Shown: piece by piece, positions 11,299 through 22,267 of the stretch | Numbering within the stretch: the first letter of the stretch is position 1 | How the letters are laid out: every line of letters starts with the position of its first letter | Assembly: GCF_963576675.1 (NCBI RefSeq) | Contig: NC_088916.1 | Span: 26,387,501 to 26,451,500, forward strand | DNA length: 64,000 bases | DNA from: Euphorbia lathyris | Taxonomy: Eukaryota > Streptophyta > Magnoliopsida > Malpighiales > Euphorbiaceae | Reading direction: 5' to 3' | Position numbers and translations under genes: made by a program | Notes under the pieces: model-generated | What the model was told of the DNA's origin: nothing | What the model saw: the letters and a program-made list of their open reading frames with translations, nothing else | The model's database searches: none

Positions 11299-11976
11299 AG
11301 AGTGACTAGCACTCATTTCCTCATTCAGATTTTTATGTAACTAAACTCTATCACTTTGAGAGCTTGTTCACTTATCCCGTCACTCCGCCGAAGTTACGTT
11401 TCATCCTCGTCCACCAAGCTCGAGAAGTTCCACCTCCAAGACCTAAGATATGGCCTTGAGTCCGGTTAGCTAGTTCGAAGGGCCGATTCTTCCCTTCTTA
11501 CTTGCTAATTAGCTTGCACTCTTCCTATGTACTAGGCTTGGTTGTATTCATATTCTTTTCATTCCATATTTATAATATATGAATTGCAATTCCCATTTCT
11601 TTATACCTATTGATGTTTACTACTTGTTTTGATATTTGTAATCGATTATTGTGTAGGGGGACACGATACATGGTGCCCTTTTGGACGGGTCATCCTTAAG
11701 GAACCATATAGGTGCTGCCCTACCGGAAGTAACACACCGGAAACCGTAGGAATTGACAAACCATGGAACTTACGGGCCCTGGTTTATGATCCCCAGCATT
11801 AGACACGCCTTGACTAGGAACCACGTAGTCTAAGTACTTCACGGGTCAGTACGTCTACATGTAGTCGTCTTTGCAAGAGTAAAGTATCAATCGTATATGT
11901 TCGGAGTCATTGCTCTTTATATTTATAACTTATCGCAACCCGTAGAGTTTCGGTATATAAAGGCTATCTCACTATA

Positions 11977-12340
11977 GTTTAGGAGTAGTTTGTAGTTGTC
12001 ACCCAAACCAACCTAAAGTAGTCACCGCCTAGATAACGAATAGAACCGAGTAGTTTAATACTTGTGGTTATAAATCTCGTGGATTCGATACCCGGTCTTA
12101 ACCGGATTATTACTTGATACGACGGGGTACACCTGCCCCTAAGTAGCCACATCCACCATAGTTTAGGAGTAGTTTGTAGTTGTCACCCAAACCAACCTAA
12201 AGTATCCACCGCCTAGATAACGAATAGAACCGAGTAGTTTAATACTTGTGGTTATAAATCCCGTGGATTCGATACCCGGTCTTAACCGGATTATTACTTG
12301 ATACGACGGGGTAGACTTGCCCCTAAGTAGCCGCGTCTAG
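11977..12340 (+). repeat. 184-bp direct repeat, two copies, inside the solo LTR
   Basis: Copy one starts at 11977 and copy two at 12161, both with GTTTAGGAGTAGTTTG and both running to CCCCTAAGTAGCC. They differ at only a few bases. The repeat is in the U5 half of the LTR. Confidence 0.88.
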
Positions 12341-12951
12341 TAGAGTTCAATTGCACACATACACACATCCTACACTTATTATCACCCATACTTACACATC
12401 ATTTATTTACACACCTCTATTGGACACGCATCACGGATCATCTTCCAGAAAAAGTCCATCTTTAATAAAACTGCAGAATTCCCGACATGAACGAGAAGCA
12501 TGGGCTCTTCCTTTTTTCTCATGTGAGCTAAGGATATCGTTGAAGTCCCCTAACGTAACCCACAGACTAGTCAGATATCCTCGGAGCTCAAGAACGTCCT
12601 GATACAGTACGAACCTCCTGTTCGCACAAACATTGCCATAAACCAAACAAACATAATTGGAGTGACCCAGAACTTGTACATTTAATAAGATAAACTGTTC
12701 ATACCTAAAACAAACGGTAATCGATCGCATCAGCTGAGATGCAACAAACACCTATAAGGAGGGAAGATCCTTTAGATTAGAAGCAACACATTGCATACCC
12801 AAACAGTCTCAAAACGAAGTGCGTATAGAATTGAAGGCAATCATTGGCTCATCCAGGCAAAGAATACCCGGTTTATGCAATTTACATAAATTTGTAAGGT
12901 AGCGTTGGGTGTCCTGATTCTGAATACCCCTACAGTTCTAGTAGAGGACGT

Positions 12952-14323
12952 TCATTTAAAATGGCTAGGGATTTTACCGACTCGTCTAGCCCGAGTTGAT
13001 ATATTATTCTCCTCTTCCACCTTCTTATCCCTGCATTTCCCCTTCTTTGAACTGACAGTTTCCCAAATACATTCCTCCTCATCCACTATATATGCCCATA
13101 ATTTAACAGGTGATGCAACATCCGCCATAATGTCAACAGTCAACAAGTTGTCAGCTCCTGGTGAGGGAGGTCGTTCCTCTAGGTCAAAATTTGAGGAATA
13201 GACCGAACCTCGTAACTATGGGCTGCCTGGCAAGTAATCAAACGTCCCTTAGCGAGTGTCATGTGTCATAGTTTGCATTTTTGTGTTCCCTGGCTCCTCC
13301 GGAGGTTTATTCCTGTCATGTCCATCCGTCAACACTGTATGATTCCGTGGAAGCAAATTGGTCAAAATGCAAGTAGTTGCCTTTTTGACAAAAATCTCAA
13401 CCTGAGGTGCTGATTTCAGATTCTTCTTCCTATTTAATCCTGTTGGAATACCCAATCGCAACGAGTCATCTGTAATTGGCTTTTTATTCTGCTTACAATT
13501 GTACTCCATATGTCCTATATTTGAGCAAACCCGACAAAAGCTTGGTAACTTTTCATACACAACTTCAATCTATATCTATTTATGATCCCTCTCAATACCC
13601 AATTTCACAGGCAAATCAGAATTAAGATCAACATCCAACAACATACGCACAAAAATGGCCAAAATCCCCATACATAATAGATTTATCAATCTGAATCAAA
13701 CCCCCAATATATTTGGCAATATCAGACAGAATCTAGGCATCCCAGTATTCCCACGGCGAAGAGTGTAAGCAAACCCATACCTAAGCATTCGTTGATTTCT
13801 CAACGAAGGGGTCGAAATCCGGCACCCAGGGTTGTAGGCGGAAAGTGTCAGGTTTGACATTGACAATTCCTTTCGCGAACACATAGTTCTTCATATCCTG
13901 AGAGCCCATTATAACATGGCAAAATCCTCGCCCAATTGAAATCAGACGTCATGAATCCTGCATACCCTGTACCTTTGTTAAAGCCTGTTTGAGATTAGCA
14001 ACTCGCCAAGGAGAATCTCCCTTATTCAAAATCAGTATCCTAATTAATGAAGAAGAGCACAATGCGACCCTCCTATCATAAGCCGCTTGTGTGATTCGAA
14101 CAGTCTTGATTCCTCCTATCTTCGAGACAGTGGCTGATGAAGAAGGAATCCCTACAGGATTGCCCGTCAATACCCCTGCATACGAATTTCAAATAGGGGG
14201 ATTCCGATGTGGTATAATCGATTCTGACATCTGCGGACAGAAACACAACTTTGGATTGAAGAGAACTCTAATATCGTAATAATCATCGAGCAGTGGAGAA
14301 TAAGTAGAGGTCAGAGCAGCCAT
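12952..14323 (-). pseudogene. L1 ORF1 (Gag-like RNA-binding protein), broken
   Basis: A start fits at 14323 (MAALTSTYSPLL). The N-terminal half contains DUF4283-like wording: ITQAAYDRRVALC, then SIGRGFCHV and WVPDFDPF. A CCHC knuckle (CRVCSNIGHMEYNC) follows at about 13490-13535. The tail is basic and ends at TGA 12952-12954. That stop overlaps the ORF2 start as ATGA. Several stops and frame changes interrupt it between 14190 and 13250. In working L1s this protein coats the element RNA. Confidence 0.82.
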
Positions 14324-14419
14324 GGTGGCCGATTTGGTTCACCGCAGCCGTCAAAAGACGAAGGCGGCGACTAGGTCATCGAATTCCCGTTAAACTTCGT
14401 TTCAATTTTTTCTTCACAT

Positions 14420-14432
14420 TAATATCAGGACT
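14420..14432 (+). repeat. right target-site duplication of the minus-strand L1
   Basis: TAATATCAGGACT, one mismatch to 6847-6859, directly after the L1 5' end. Confidence 0.75.
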
Positions 14433-15518
14433 CGAGAGAAAAAAACACCTACATAGAAAAATATTTCCCAACTTTTGGTAAATATTTACAAAAGGAGATT
14501 GTTTTTAATTCTATTATTAAAATAGGTCCAATATTGTTACTCACTTTTTGAGATAATTTGTGAAAATTATATTTTCTTTTTAAGGTGCAAGGAAAGACAG
14601 AATGTGTGTACAAGGTAATTATGATGGTTCCACAATCGTAATTACTAATTACAGCAGTAAGAATGCCTTTATTGTAGAGTTCCAGTCAAACGGTCGTAGA
14701 ACCAACGTAATTACCCTACATACATTGAGGAACTCTGAAATTCGTAGAGGTTCTAAATGATTACATTGGTGGGACCACCGTAATTACCTTGTGTATTTCT
14801 TGTCCTTTTCTGTGCAAGACTATCAATTTCTGACAATGGCATCATCACTTATAAAGAAAATCTACTTGACATAATCCGTATGACACGATTAATATTTTTG
14901 TTGTATTTATGTTATATATAATTATAGATTGTATAACACGGTTATAATACGATAACCTACTATGAATAATACAAAATTTCACTGGTTATAATAAAAGTTC
15001 ATTTGGTTGAGTGTGATATATCTCCTACAGACATCCAACATATAATTTTTTTCTAATTATTTGTGGTACTAGTTTTCCTCGGTTAATCAGAACTTAGTCG
15101 CTTGTTCTTATTTCTCGAGGTCCAGTACTCATCCATTGTGGAAAAAAAAAGGCAAATTAACGGATCCATAATACAACACTTCGTAACATAATAAATTACT
15201 TAAAGAAAATTTAGTAGACTACTACAACACTTTGTAAGTTGAAGAGCTACTAATGTTTTTAAGACCAATATATAAAATAAATAAATTAAAAAAAAAAAAA
15301 CAACCTCATAAAGCATATCTTAAGTGTGTGATCCCAATTGAGATGTCCTTCCTCTTTTATGTGCTGTCATTTTCAATCATGCAGATCTTCTTTCCAAATT
15401 ACGAAATTTAAAAAAAAAAAATTAATTAGGATGATCTAATACTTTCTATCAAAAAAACACCAACTATTTATACTCTCAACTAGAGATAGATTAGAAATTT
15501 CCTTAAGACAAAAAAAAC
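14433..15518. other. spacer upstream of the GDSL gene
   Basis: AT-rich DNA without coding signals apart from the MITE at 14592-14812. The last few hundred bases should contain the promoter of the GDSL gene. A TATTTATAC motif near 15467 is a weak TATA candidate about 50 bases before the start codon. Confidence 0.5.
14592..14812. mobile_element. MITE with imperfect terminal inverted repeats
   Basis: The ends are imperfect inverted copies over about 50 bases; both contain ACAAGGTAATTA followed by TGG and TCC. TGCAAG occurs on both sides (14586-14591 and 14813-14818) and may be the target-site duplication. It has no ORF. Confidence 0.65.
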
Positions 15519-17079
15519 ATGGGTACCCCAAACATGTCATCCCTGTTATCTATATTACTTGTTTTTACCTTTATTTCTCCATTGAGTTGTTATTCACAGG
15601 GAAATGAAACTAAAATAAAAGGAATGTTTGTGTTTGGTAGCTCTCTGGTTGACAATGGAAATAATAACTTCCTTCAAACTAAGGCTAAAGCAAATTTTTG
15701 GCCATATGGAATAGATTTTCCATATGGTTCTACCGGGAGATTCACTAATGGAAAAAATGTGATAGATCTTCTTTCCGATCATCTTGGGCTTCCTTTTATT
15801 CCGCCTTTTTATCATCCTTCAACTACCGGTGCCAATATTACTCATGGTGTTGATTTTGCTTCTGCTGCTTCTGGAATACTTGATTTTACTGGCACAGTTT
15901 CTGTAAGATGATTCTTCTTCTTCTTCCTCTTCCTTGGTTCATAACACTTGAAATGCATAATCTAGTAAATGTTAGTCTTAGATTATATTATAGCTTTTGT
16001 TATGTATATATACTTTGGATTAATTTTAATATATTGTTGAATTTAAACACTGTAAATGAATTGAAAATATTGCAGGGTAATGTGACAGGGTTGAATAAGC
16101 AAATTGAAAACTTTGTGGAGAGGACATTACCAGCATTGGAAACTCAATTAGGTATTAAAAGTGACAAATTTCTAAGAAATTATATGTTTGTTGTGGGGAT
16201 TGGAGGAAATGATTACACAAATAACTACTTCGCTCGTCCAATGAATCAAACCCTTCAAGCTTTCACTAATAATCTCATCCTTGCATTATCTGCCAAATTT
16301 AAGGTAACCTCTAATATAGACCTCAGATTTGTCTATCTCTTTTCTTTAATTTTCTGCTTTTACTGTTAGTATATTTTTCTGTGTTGGTTTTGGTATTTTT
16401 TTTGTTAATCACGTCCAACATTTTTAAAATAGAAGTTTGTTTTCTTAAGAATCTAACAAGAGTTTTGTATATGGAGAGAGCGATCCCACTAGAATCTGAA
16501 TTTGTCTGAACTGTAAATATCATTAATTAAAATTGGTTTGGTGAGTGCAGATATTGTACAATTTAGGAGGCAGAAAATTTGTATTGATGTCAGCAAATCC
16601 ACTTGGGTGCTATCCGATTAAAAGAAGAAATGGTTCAAAATGCATAAAAGAATTGAATGAAGCTGCTCTCCTCTACAATTCTCAATTGAAATCATTGGTT
16701 GATCATATGAACCAACAATTTCCTGATTCTCATTTTGTTTTTGTCAATTCTTATCACATCATAATGGATATAATCAACAATCATACTTCTCTAGGTAATT
16801 TAATTCTTCTACCTTTTCGATTTAATTAATGTTTGATTTTGCAAATTAATTAATAATCAAAGTTTGGCTTGGTTTGGAGTTGCAGGATTTCAAAATGTAA
16901 AGGAAGCATGTTTTGATAGGTCATCCAACAAAGTCTGTGTAAACAGAAAACAGTATGTGTTTTTTGATGGAGTTCATCCTACTCAAGCTGTCAATCTTAT
17001 TATAGCTTCCAAGGCTTTTTTTTCTAATCTTCAGTCGGAAGTTTATCCCATTAATATCAACCAACTTTCTATGTTTTAG
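15519..17079 (+). CDS. GDSL esterase/lipase, four exons
   Basis: Exons 15519-15902, 16076-16303, 16551-16794 and 16886-17079 all have GT-AG introns and join in frame to a 349-residue protein. Residues 1-27 form a signal peptide, so the product is probably secreted. Block I reads FVFGSSLVDNGNNN at 37-50: the usual Asp of GDSL is Ser, but the catalytic Ser (residue 42) is present. Block III is GGND at 171-174, and the catalytic pair D313 and H316 lies in DGVHPT near the C-terminus. These enzymes hydrolyse ester bonds of lipids or cell-wall polymers; the substrate here is unknown. The last exon seems shorter than usual between its Cys residues and the DGVHPT block. AATAAA-like signals follow at about 17131. 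It is the only intact host gene in the window. Confidence 0.93.
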
Positions 17080-17930
17080 ACACAGATATTGTTCGCTTTG
17101 ATCCAATTAAGTGTGGTTCTTTGTGTTAAAATAAACTTAATTTATAATAAAAACAAAATGAAGTTAATTATTAATGAATATGTGAATCCATGAACAAACA
17201 TGTGATGATGGATAGGATGAAAAAAACAAAAAGATCAATAAAGACCATTGACTAATATATTGTGGATGTGCTCCATCCACTTTTGTAGTTGAAAAGAATA
17301 TTATGCTTTATATAAAGAGTTAGTCTTTGTAATGGAAAGAAAGATAAGAAAGTTTGGATTAATTGAGTGTCTTATCTTCTCCCATTTTCATTTTCTTAGT
17401 TTCTTTTTTCATCAATTAATAGTCCTCAAAATTACATATTTAGTCGTTACAAATTATAACTCAGTCCTTACCTTGTAACAATTCCAATCCCTCTAATTTT
17501 CAACACTTTGAACTTTCTAACTTTAAAATATTTACATGTATTAGAAATCTACTTTACTAATATAGTTTAGTAAACTCGCTATGTTTATTTATAATGTGAG
17601 ATTAAGATTATTCACGTTTCTATCCTCATTCTTTATATCTCCTTGAGGTTGAGGATAACATTCTCTAGAGATATAACTCAAAAAGTTCAATATCGACGGT
17701 GCTTACAATGAATTAAGATAAGAAAAGACAAACAACTTATCAATAATTCAAATAAAAAGATAGATTAGTATAATTTGTGGTGGTTTGGCGGTTTTTCTCT
17801 TAATTTGAGATTTAGTCAAAGTTTATAATAGATTAGACATTCAGAGTATTAAGATGGTGTTTGTTAGAAGGGATGATGAGGTGGAATAATAGGGTGTTTA
17901 TTTGGTGGTTCAATTGATTTTAGAGAGAGA
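17080..17930. other. spacer downstream of the GDSL gene
   Basis: AT-rich. The first 100 bases should hold the 3' UTR of the GDSL gene. I see no other gene, and no repeat shared with the rest of the window. Confidence 0.5.
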
Positions 17931-18245
17931 AAAATCAAGAGATATGAGAAAGAAAGAAGAAAAAAATAAGAAATTATAGAGATGGAGAAAATGGTATAAT
18001 TGATTTTTATTTTTTATTTTGGGGTTTGTTTGTGATAATTAGATAATAAGGGGGTTAATTTATAAAATAAATAAATATAATGACTAAATTAACTCTTTTT
18101 TATTTGACTTTTAACATTGTTAGTCAATTTGGTATGTGTTTGCTAATGGAATGAACCTCAAGGTACCAGTTTGCAAACTTTTAAACCACATGGGTATTGT
18201 TCGAAAACAGGTGTAACCACAAGGTTTATTTTTGTATTTTTCCTT
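17931..18245 (-). repeat. isolated third copy of the CAX-element arm
   Basis: The stretch matches the right arm (5454-5778) in the same orientation, from the A/G-rich inner end through TAATTAGATAATAAG to the outer CTTATT end. No opposite arm was found near it, so it is a solitary end or a deletion product of the same family. Confidence 0.8.
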
Positions 18246-18424
18246 ATTTTTAATTCAATTTAAATTATAAAATTTACTAAGAGTTTTAAATTTTATTTAT
18301 ATATATTTAAAATTTACTAATCATAAGTTGAAACCTAACTTAGTGATACTGTGTATATAGTGTAGTGATACCTAATGGCCAATTTCAAATCCTACCTTCA
18401 ACATATATTTCTTTTTATAAATTA

Positions 18425-18590
18425 ACTATGTCTGAATGGTTAACCGGATTAAACCGTTCAATCGGACCAGTTCATCCAACCGATTCAAACGATTCAATCC
18501 GGTTTGTTGAGTCTATACCAACCAGACCAAAAATATAGCCAGTTTGCAGTCGAACCGTCCGGTCCGGTTTTCATAACGTTGCTCTATACA
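18425..18590. repeat. CCGGTT-rich repeat fragment
   Basis: The stretch is rich in short AACCGGATT, ACCGGT and CCGGTCCGGTTTTC words in both directions and ends in TCATAACGTTG. Such sequence is familiar from dispersed plant DNA transposon ends, but I cannot assign a family. Confidence 0.35.
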
Positions 18591-18618
18591 AAAGAGGTTT
18601 TCCTCTCATTGTAAGGTA

Positions 18619-18623
<5 letters not shown>

Positions 18624-18673
<50 letters not shown>
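18624..18673. repeat. (TA)n microsatellite
   Basis: About 25 uninterrupted TA dinucleotides. Confidence 0.95.
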
Positions 18674-18680
<7 letters not shown>

Positions 18681-19432
18681 AAATAATCTTAATAAATCCA
18701 AAAAAAATTAATTCATATTTGACAAATGAATGGAGATACGTGAATTAGGAGGTAACTTTTAAGGGTGGCAACGAAGGAGATATTATCTAAAAATTCCATA
18801 TATCTGAACTGATGGGGATAGAGAATTATTAAAAAAAAAGGAATTGGACGAGGAAGGGGAATACTATTCCGCCCCATAGGGACCCCCACCCTGTCTCTAT
18901 ATATATCTCCATGAATATTTCCGAATAATAAAATATTTATATACTTTTATTATATTTAATACATATACTGTTTGTTTCAACTTTTCGAAGCAGCGTTTAA
19001 CGTTTCATTCCAAACCGTATGGAATATGGAGTTTGGTTAAGTTTGTACAACCGCTGCTTTTAGCATTTTATATATATATATAAACAGCATCGTTTTGGAG
19101 CTTTCATGAATAACTGTTTGTATTTATTGGATGTTGACAAAATTATCCTTATTTCCACAAAATGCATATCGTCTTTAACGTTATTCCTATCTCTATAATA
19201 TAATTACCAAAAAAAACAATAATTTTAGACATTCACACAATTTTGCGTATTACAAAGGAGGGAGAAAGAGCTAATTCCAAAGCAATTCGACTAGGTACTG
19301 AAGTGTATAGGCCAAAATACACAAAGGGAGGTATTAGGGGTCTAGGGGTGTCAATATGGGTTCGTGGGTCGTAAACAGGTCGTGTCAACCTACTTAGATA
19401 ACTCATTTAGATCAATCCTAGCACGACCTATT

Positions 19433-19916
19433 TGATAACATAGAGATATTATCCCGAGGACCAAAAGGGATATTCACCTTGAGAACGCCGCGTATTAATC
19501 CCCAAAGGAGAGCCGGAAGGCGGATCTCCACGGTTCTGCTCAGAGAGATCCGCTGGCGGACCTATGAGGCGAATCTCCTCATTCACCTGATTCGCCACTG
19601 TAACGACTGGCCGCCGACTCGGCCATAAAGACCATTAATGAGTTATCAATTAGCTAACCGCCAGGTTAAAGATAACTTGTAACCGCCATTAATGGAGCAT
19701 TAATGGAGGCTTTCTAGTTGCCTGAAGGTTACGACTTCCTAGCTATATATAGCCTGCATCCCTAGGCTATCAAGGTACACATTCTCACAACCTTTGTCAA
19801 TTCAGTTTGTTTCCTTGATTCACCTTACTGACTTTGGCATCGGAGCCTCCCCCCATCGAACACAACAACGCCCCCACAGGGACGGACGTTGATCAGAATT
19901 TCTCTACTTGTTATCA
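19433..19916 (+). repeat. 5' LTR of the Tat element
   Basis: TGATAACA...TTATCA. A TATATATAG box lies at about 19742. The internal region begins ATTGGTGCGGTGATCG, which should contain the primer site; it does not match the usual initiator-Met primer site. Confidence 0.92.
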
Positions 19917-19979
19917 ATTGGTGCGGTGATCGTGGAATCCTTAATCAAACAAAGGGTTTTTCGTTCACATTAAGAAACT

Positions 19980-21868
19980 ATGACAACTGGAGACCAGAAT
20001 CCCTCTTTAGGAATTGAAACACCATTAGTTACACCATCTAGTGCTGGCCGCACAGATTCAACTGCTCCTGCAACGCACGTCGAAAGTAGTATGAACCCTG
20101 ATGCTTTCATCAACATGTGTGCACAAGCAATCGGAGAGCGGTTTGGACCCGAGACGAGGAATCGCCTGTGGTCGTTCATGACCCTTCCTCCACATTGGAG
20201 CATGGCGTCCACATCGACTGTATCATCTTGGCCCTTGTTAAACTTTGGACCGGGCGCCCAGAGTTCTTCATTTCTCCAAGCTCACAACACGGATTCCATG
20301 GTAACTACTACGGCGGCAGTTGGAGAACTGCAAATCAATCGGGAGTTATTACCTAGTGGCGTAGAAGGAAGTCAAAGGAATGATTCAACCCTTCCGGGCG
20401 GATCTACGGGTCCTGGATTAAATCTAGGCGGGTCCGATATCCCGAGGCACCCACGGACGAATCTCTCCCTTGGCGGATCCGAGGGGCGAACACACAAAAA
20501 GCGTAGAAGGGAGAAAAGTAGGCGGTCTAAATCACCCTCGCCTCGACGACCGAGATCCTCCCGTCGGGGCAGATCGCCCCCTTCTACTGGTCGTAGACGG
20601 AGTAAAATGCCAGCGGAGACGCCCCATTTGAGTGGACCACCGCCCCCGCCACCCTCGGGAACTGTTGGACACATCCCGTTGGGAAGCCATGGAGGAGGTA
20701 GTGGGCAAGCTCCCCCAGGAGGGGGGGCGGAGGAGGTAATAGCGGAGGAGGAGGCGGACGCGAAAGTGGAGGAGGGCGTTCGCCATCAGATCCATCATCT
20801 GGGTCAAGCTCTTCTTCCTCTCCAAGCAGATCTCCACGAAGGGGTCGCCCAAGGGCGGATCCAGAGAATTTTGATGATAGAGTTAGAGCTCTGGTACTCC
20901 GTATGAATGAGGAAAATTCCAGGCATAATCCGTTCGCCAATAGAGATTCGCCTTTCGCGGCTTGGATTGAGGCGGAGGAAACTGATAGAGCTTTTAAAAT
21001 ACCTAATCTCGCTATCTACACAGGTGTTGACAATCCGGAAGCTCACGTTAGAAAATACCGAATACTGCTCAAACTCAACCGTGCCACCGAGCCTGTGCTC
21101 TGCAAAATGTTTGTCACCACGCTAGGAGGTCTAGCCTACGGGTGGTTTCAGTCTTTACCTCCGGGCTCAATAAACAGTTTTGATCAATTGAGCAGGGAAT
21201 TTTATGCTAAATTCGCCGGTTGTATTCCTCTAGTGGTTAAATCATGGAAGCTTTTTGAGTTAAAGCAGAAGGCGAATGAATCCCTTCGGGAGTATGTGGA
21301 CACTTTTAACCAATTGTGCATACAAATCGTTGATGTGGATATCTCCGTAGCAGTGGAATGTTTTGTGAGAAACACCACTTGTAAAAGCTTGCAAGAAGAT
21401 CTAATTCGAAAGAAACCCACCAGCATGGCAGAATTGATGGAGCGTTGTAAAGACTTTATCGAGGTGGATGACATTCGCCGAGGATCACTGTCATCGCCCA
21501 AAAGGGACAAGGGCGAATCTCGCCATCGAGATAGAGACAAAGACAAACATCAGGATTCTTCCTCTAGAGGCAGGCAAAGGGGTTCTAAGAACAAATCAAC
21601 GTTTGTCACCTCTTTCACACCTCTCAATGCTTCTAAAAGTGAAGTCCTTATGTGGATAGAGAACAGTCAACACAAACGGAGCATTTCATACCCCGAACCA
21701 AAGGGGGGGGAGTACACCAATACTGGTAAAAATCCTAAAAATTATTGTAAATATCACAGGAAAAATGGCCATGACACCGATGCATGTTGGGAGTTAGCTC
21801 GGGAAATCGAGCGTCTCATCGAGAGGGGCAAATTGGATCGGTTCATCCAGAATGATGGCAAGAAATGA
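19980..21868 (+). pseudogene. Tat Gag, frameshifted
   Basis: The first frame (from 19980) holds a low-complexity N-terminus with an Arg/Ser-rich tract and a proline run. The frame is lost at a G run (20721-20727). The second frame is open before its first Met (20903) and joins at GGNSGGGGGRESGGG. It then carries the capsid region (PEAHVRKYRILLK...WFQSLPPGSI...FAG), at about 21030-21220. A knuckle-like CKYHRKNGHDTDAC lies at about 21748-21789. The frame ends at TGA 21866-21868, where the reading continues in frame, so Gag and Pol were probably one polyprotein. Confidence 0.85.
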
Positions 21869-22267
21869 GATGGTGATAGATCCAAAGAGGACCCAAAGAA
21901 GAAGGGGAAGGGTTCCATTAATGTCATAGCAGGCGGACCTGGATATCAACCAATGCTGAAAAAGGCAAGGACTACCGCTCTTGACAGGGCATCGTTAAAT
22001 CGCCCCTTTGCCGATGTAGGTCCTGAAATCTCCCCCCATGCGGACGCACTGGTCGTCACTATGATGGTGGAAGGCTGGGAGATGAAAAGAGTGATGGTTG
22101 ATACTGGGAGTTCGTGCAATGTCATCACCAGAGGAGCTTTCGCCAAACTCATGATTGATCCAGTCCAGGTAGAGCCAACTGTGGTCGATATCCTAGGAGT
22201 GACGGGACACACTATCCAAACAAAAGGCCAAGTCACTCTGGATTGCGAGCTTGCGGACGATGACTAG
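21869..22267 (+). pseudogene. Tat protease
   Basis: After the gag stop the frame runs on to TAG 22265-22267. It carries the aspartic protease site VDTGSSCNVI at about 22098-22127, with the catalytic D-T-G intact. The domain would cut the polyprotein. A second half of the domain (LGRPFI) lies after the TAG, so the stop falls within the protease region. Confidence 0.8.

Larger units (their letters stand above)
10590..12433 (+). mobile_element. solo LTR (1844 bp) inserted in the L1
   Basis: It begins TGATAGGGAC and ends ACGCATCA, and is flanked on both sides by CGGAT (10585-10589 and 12434-12438). Removing it and one CGGAT restores the L1 endonuclease reading frame, which proves the boundaries. 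A TATA box near 11291 gives the + orientation. The length and the absence of an internal region fit a solo LTR of a Ty3/gypsy element, possibly of the Tat/Athila group; the lineage is not proven because no primer site or coding part remains. Confidence 0.9.
7040..12955 (-). pseudogene. L1 ORF2 (endonuclease, reverse transcriptase, RNase H), broken and split
   Basis: The start at 12955 reads MNVLY, then a TAG (12938-12940) where the family has Trp, then NCRGIQNQ of the endonuclease. LGDFND (about 12570) and SRLDM plus SDHCPVF (10530-10430) complete the endonuclease. Reverse transcriptase is seen in 10012-9332 (APGHRF, FGFIPGQS, DIRKAFDTLD) and 9131-8889 (YFDDVLIF, the catalytic Asp pair). Zinc-finger remains follow. 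RNase H (7486-7040) has NTDAS, ELYAT and GNQVADLL. The coding order is broken by many stops and frameshifts and by the solo LTR at 10590-12433, which lies inside the endonuclease domain between codons reading EDDP and HGIFY. Confidence 0.88.
6860..14419 (-). mobile_element. full-length L1 LINE, decayed, split by a solo LTR
   Basis: Read from 14419 down, it has a 5' leader, ORF1 with a zinc knuckle, an overlapping ORF2 with endonuclease, reverse transcriptase and RNase H, and a short 3' tail ending in a T run at 6860. A 13-base imperfect target-site duplication flanks it. Without the inserted solo LTR (1844 bp plus a 5-bp duplication) it is about 5.7 kb, a normal length for a plant L1. Stops and frameshifts throughout both ORFs show it is old. 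Confidence 0.92.
18246..19341. other. spacer with repeat remains
   Basis: No gene. It holds the CCGGT-rich stretch at 18425-18590, the TA microsatellite, and, around 18860-18900, a GC-richer patch with CGCCCCATAGGGACCCCC that may be another repeat end. Nothing else is supported. Confidence 0.45.

Noticed and set aside
12351..13201. Plus-strand ORFs at 12351-12602 and 12905-13201
   Set aside because: They are shadows of L1 ORF1/ORF2, and the first also crosses the solo LTR boundary.
19917..19979. Initiator-Met primer site for the Tat element
   Set aside because: The bases after the 5' LTR (TTGGTGCGGTGATCG) do not match TGGTATCAGAG; another tRNA is likely but I could not name it with confidence.
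20372..21046. Minus-strand ORFs over the Tat gag
   Set aside because: Pro/Arg/Gly-rich frames caused by the low-complexity gag sequence on the other strand.
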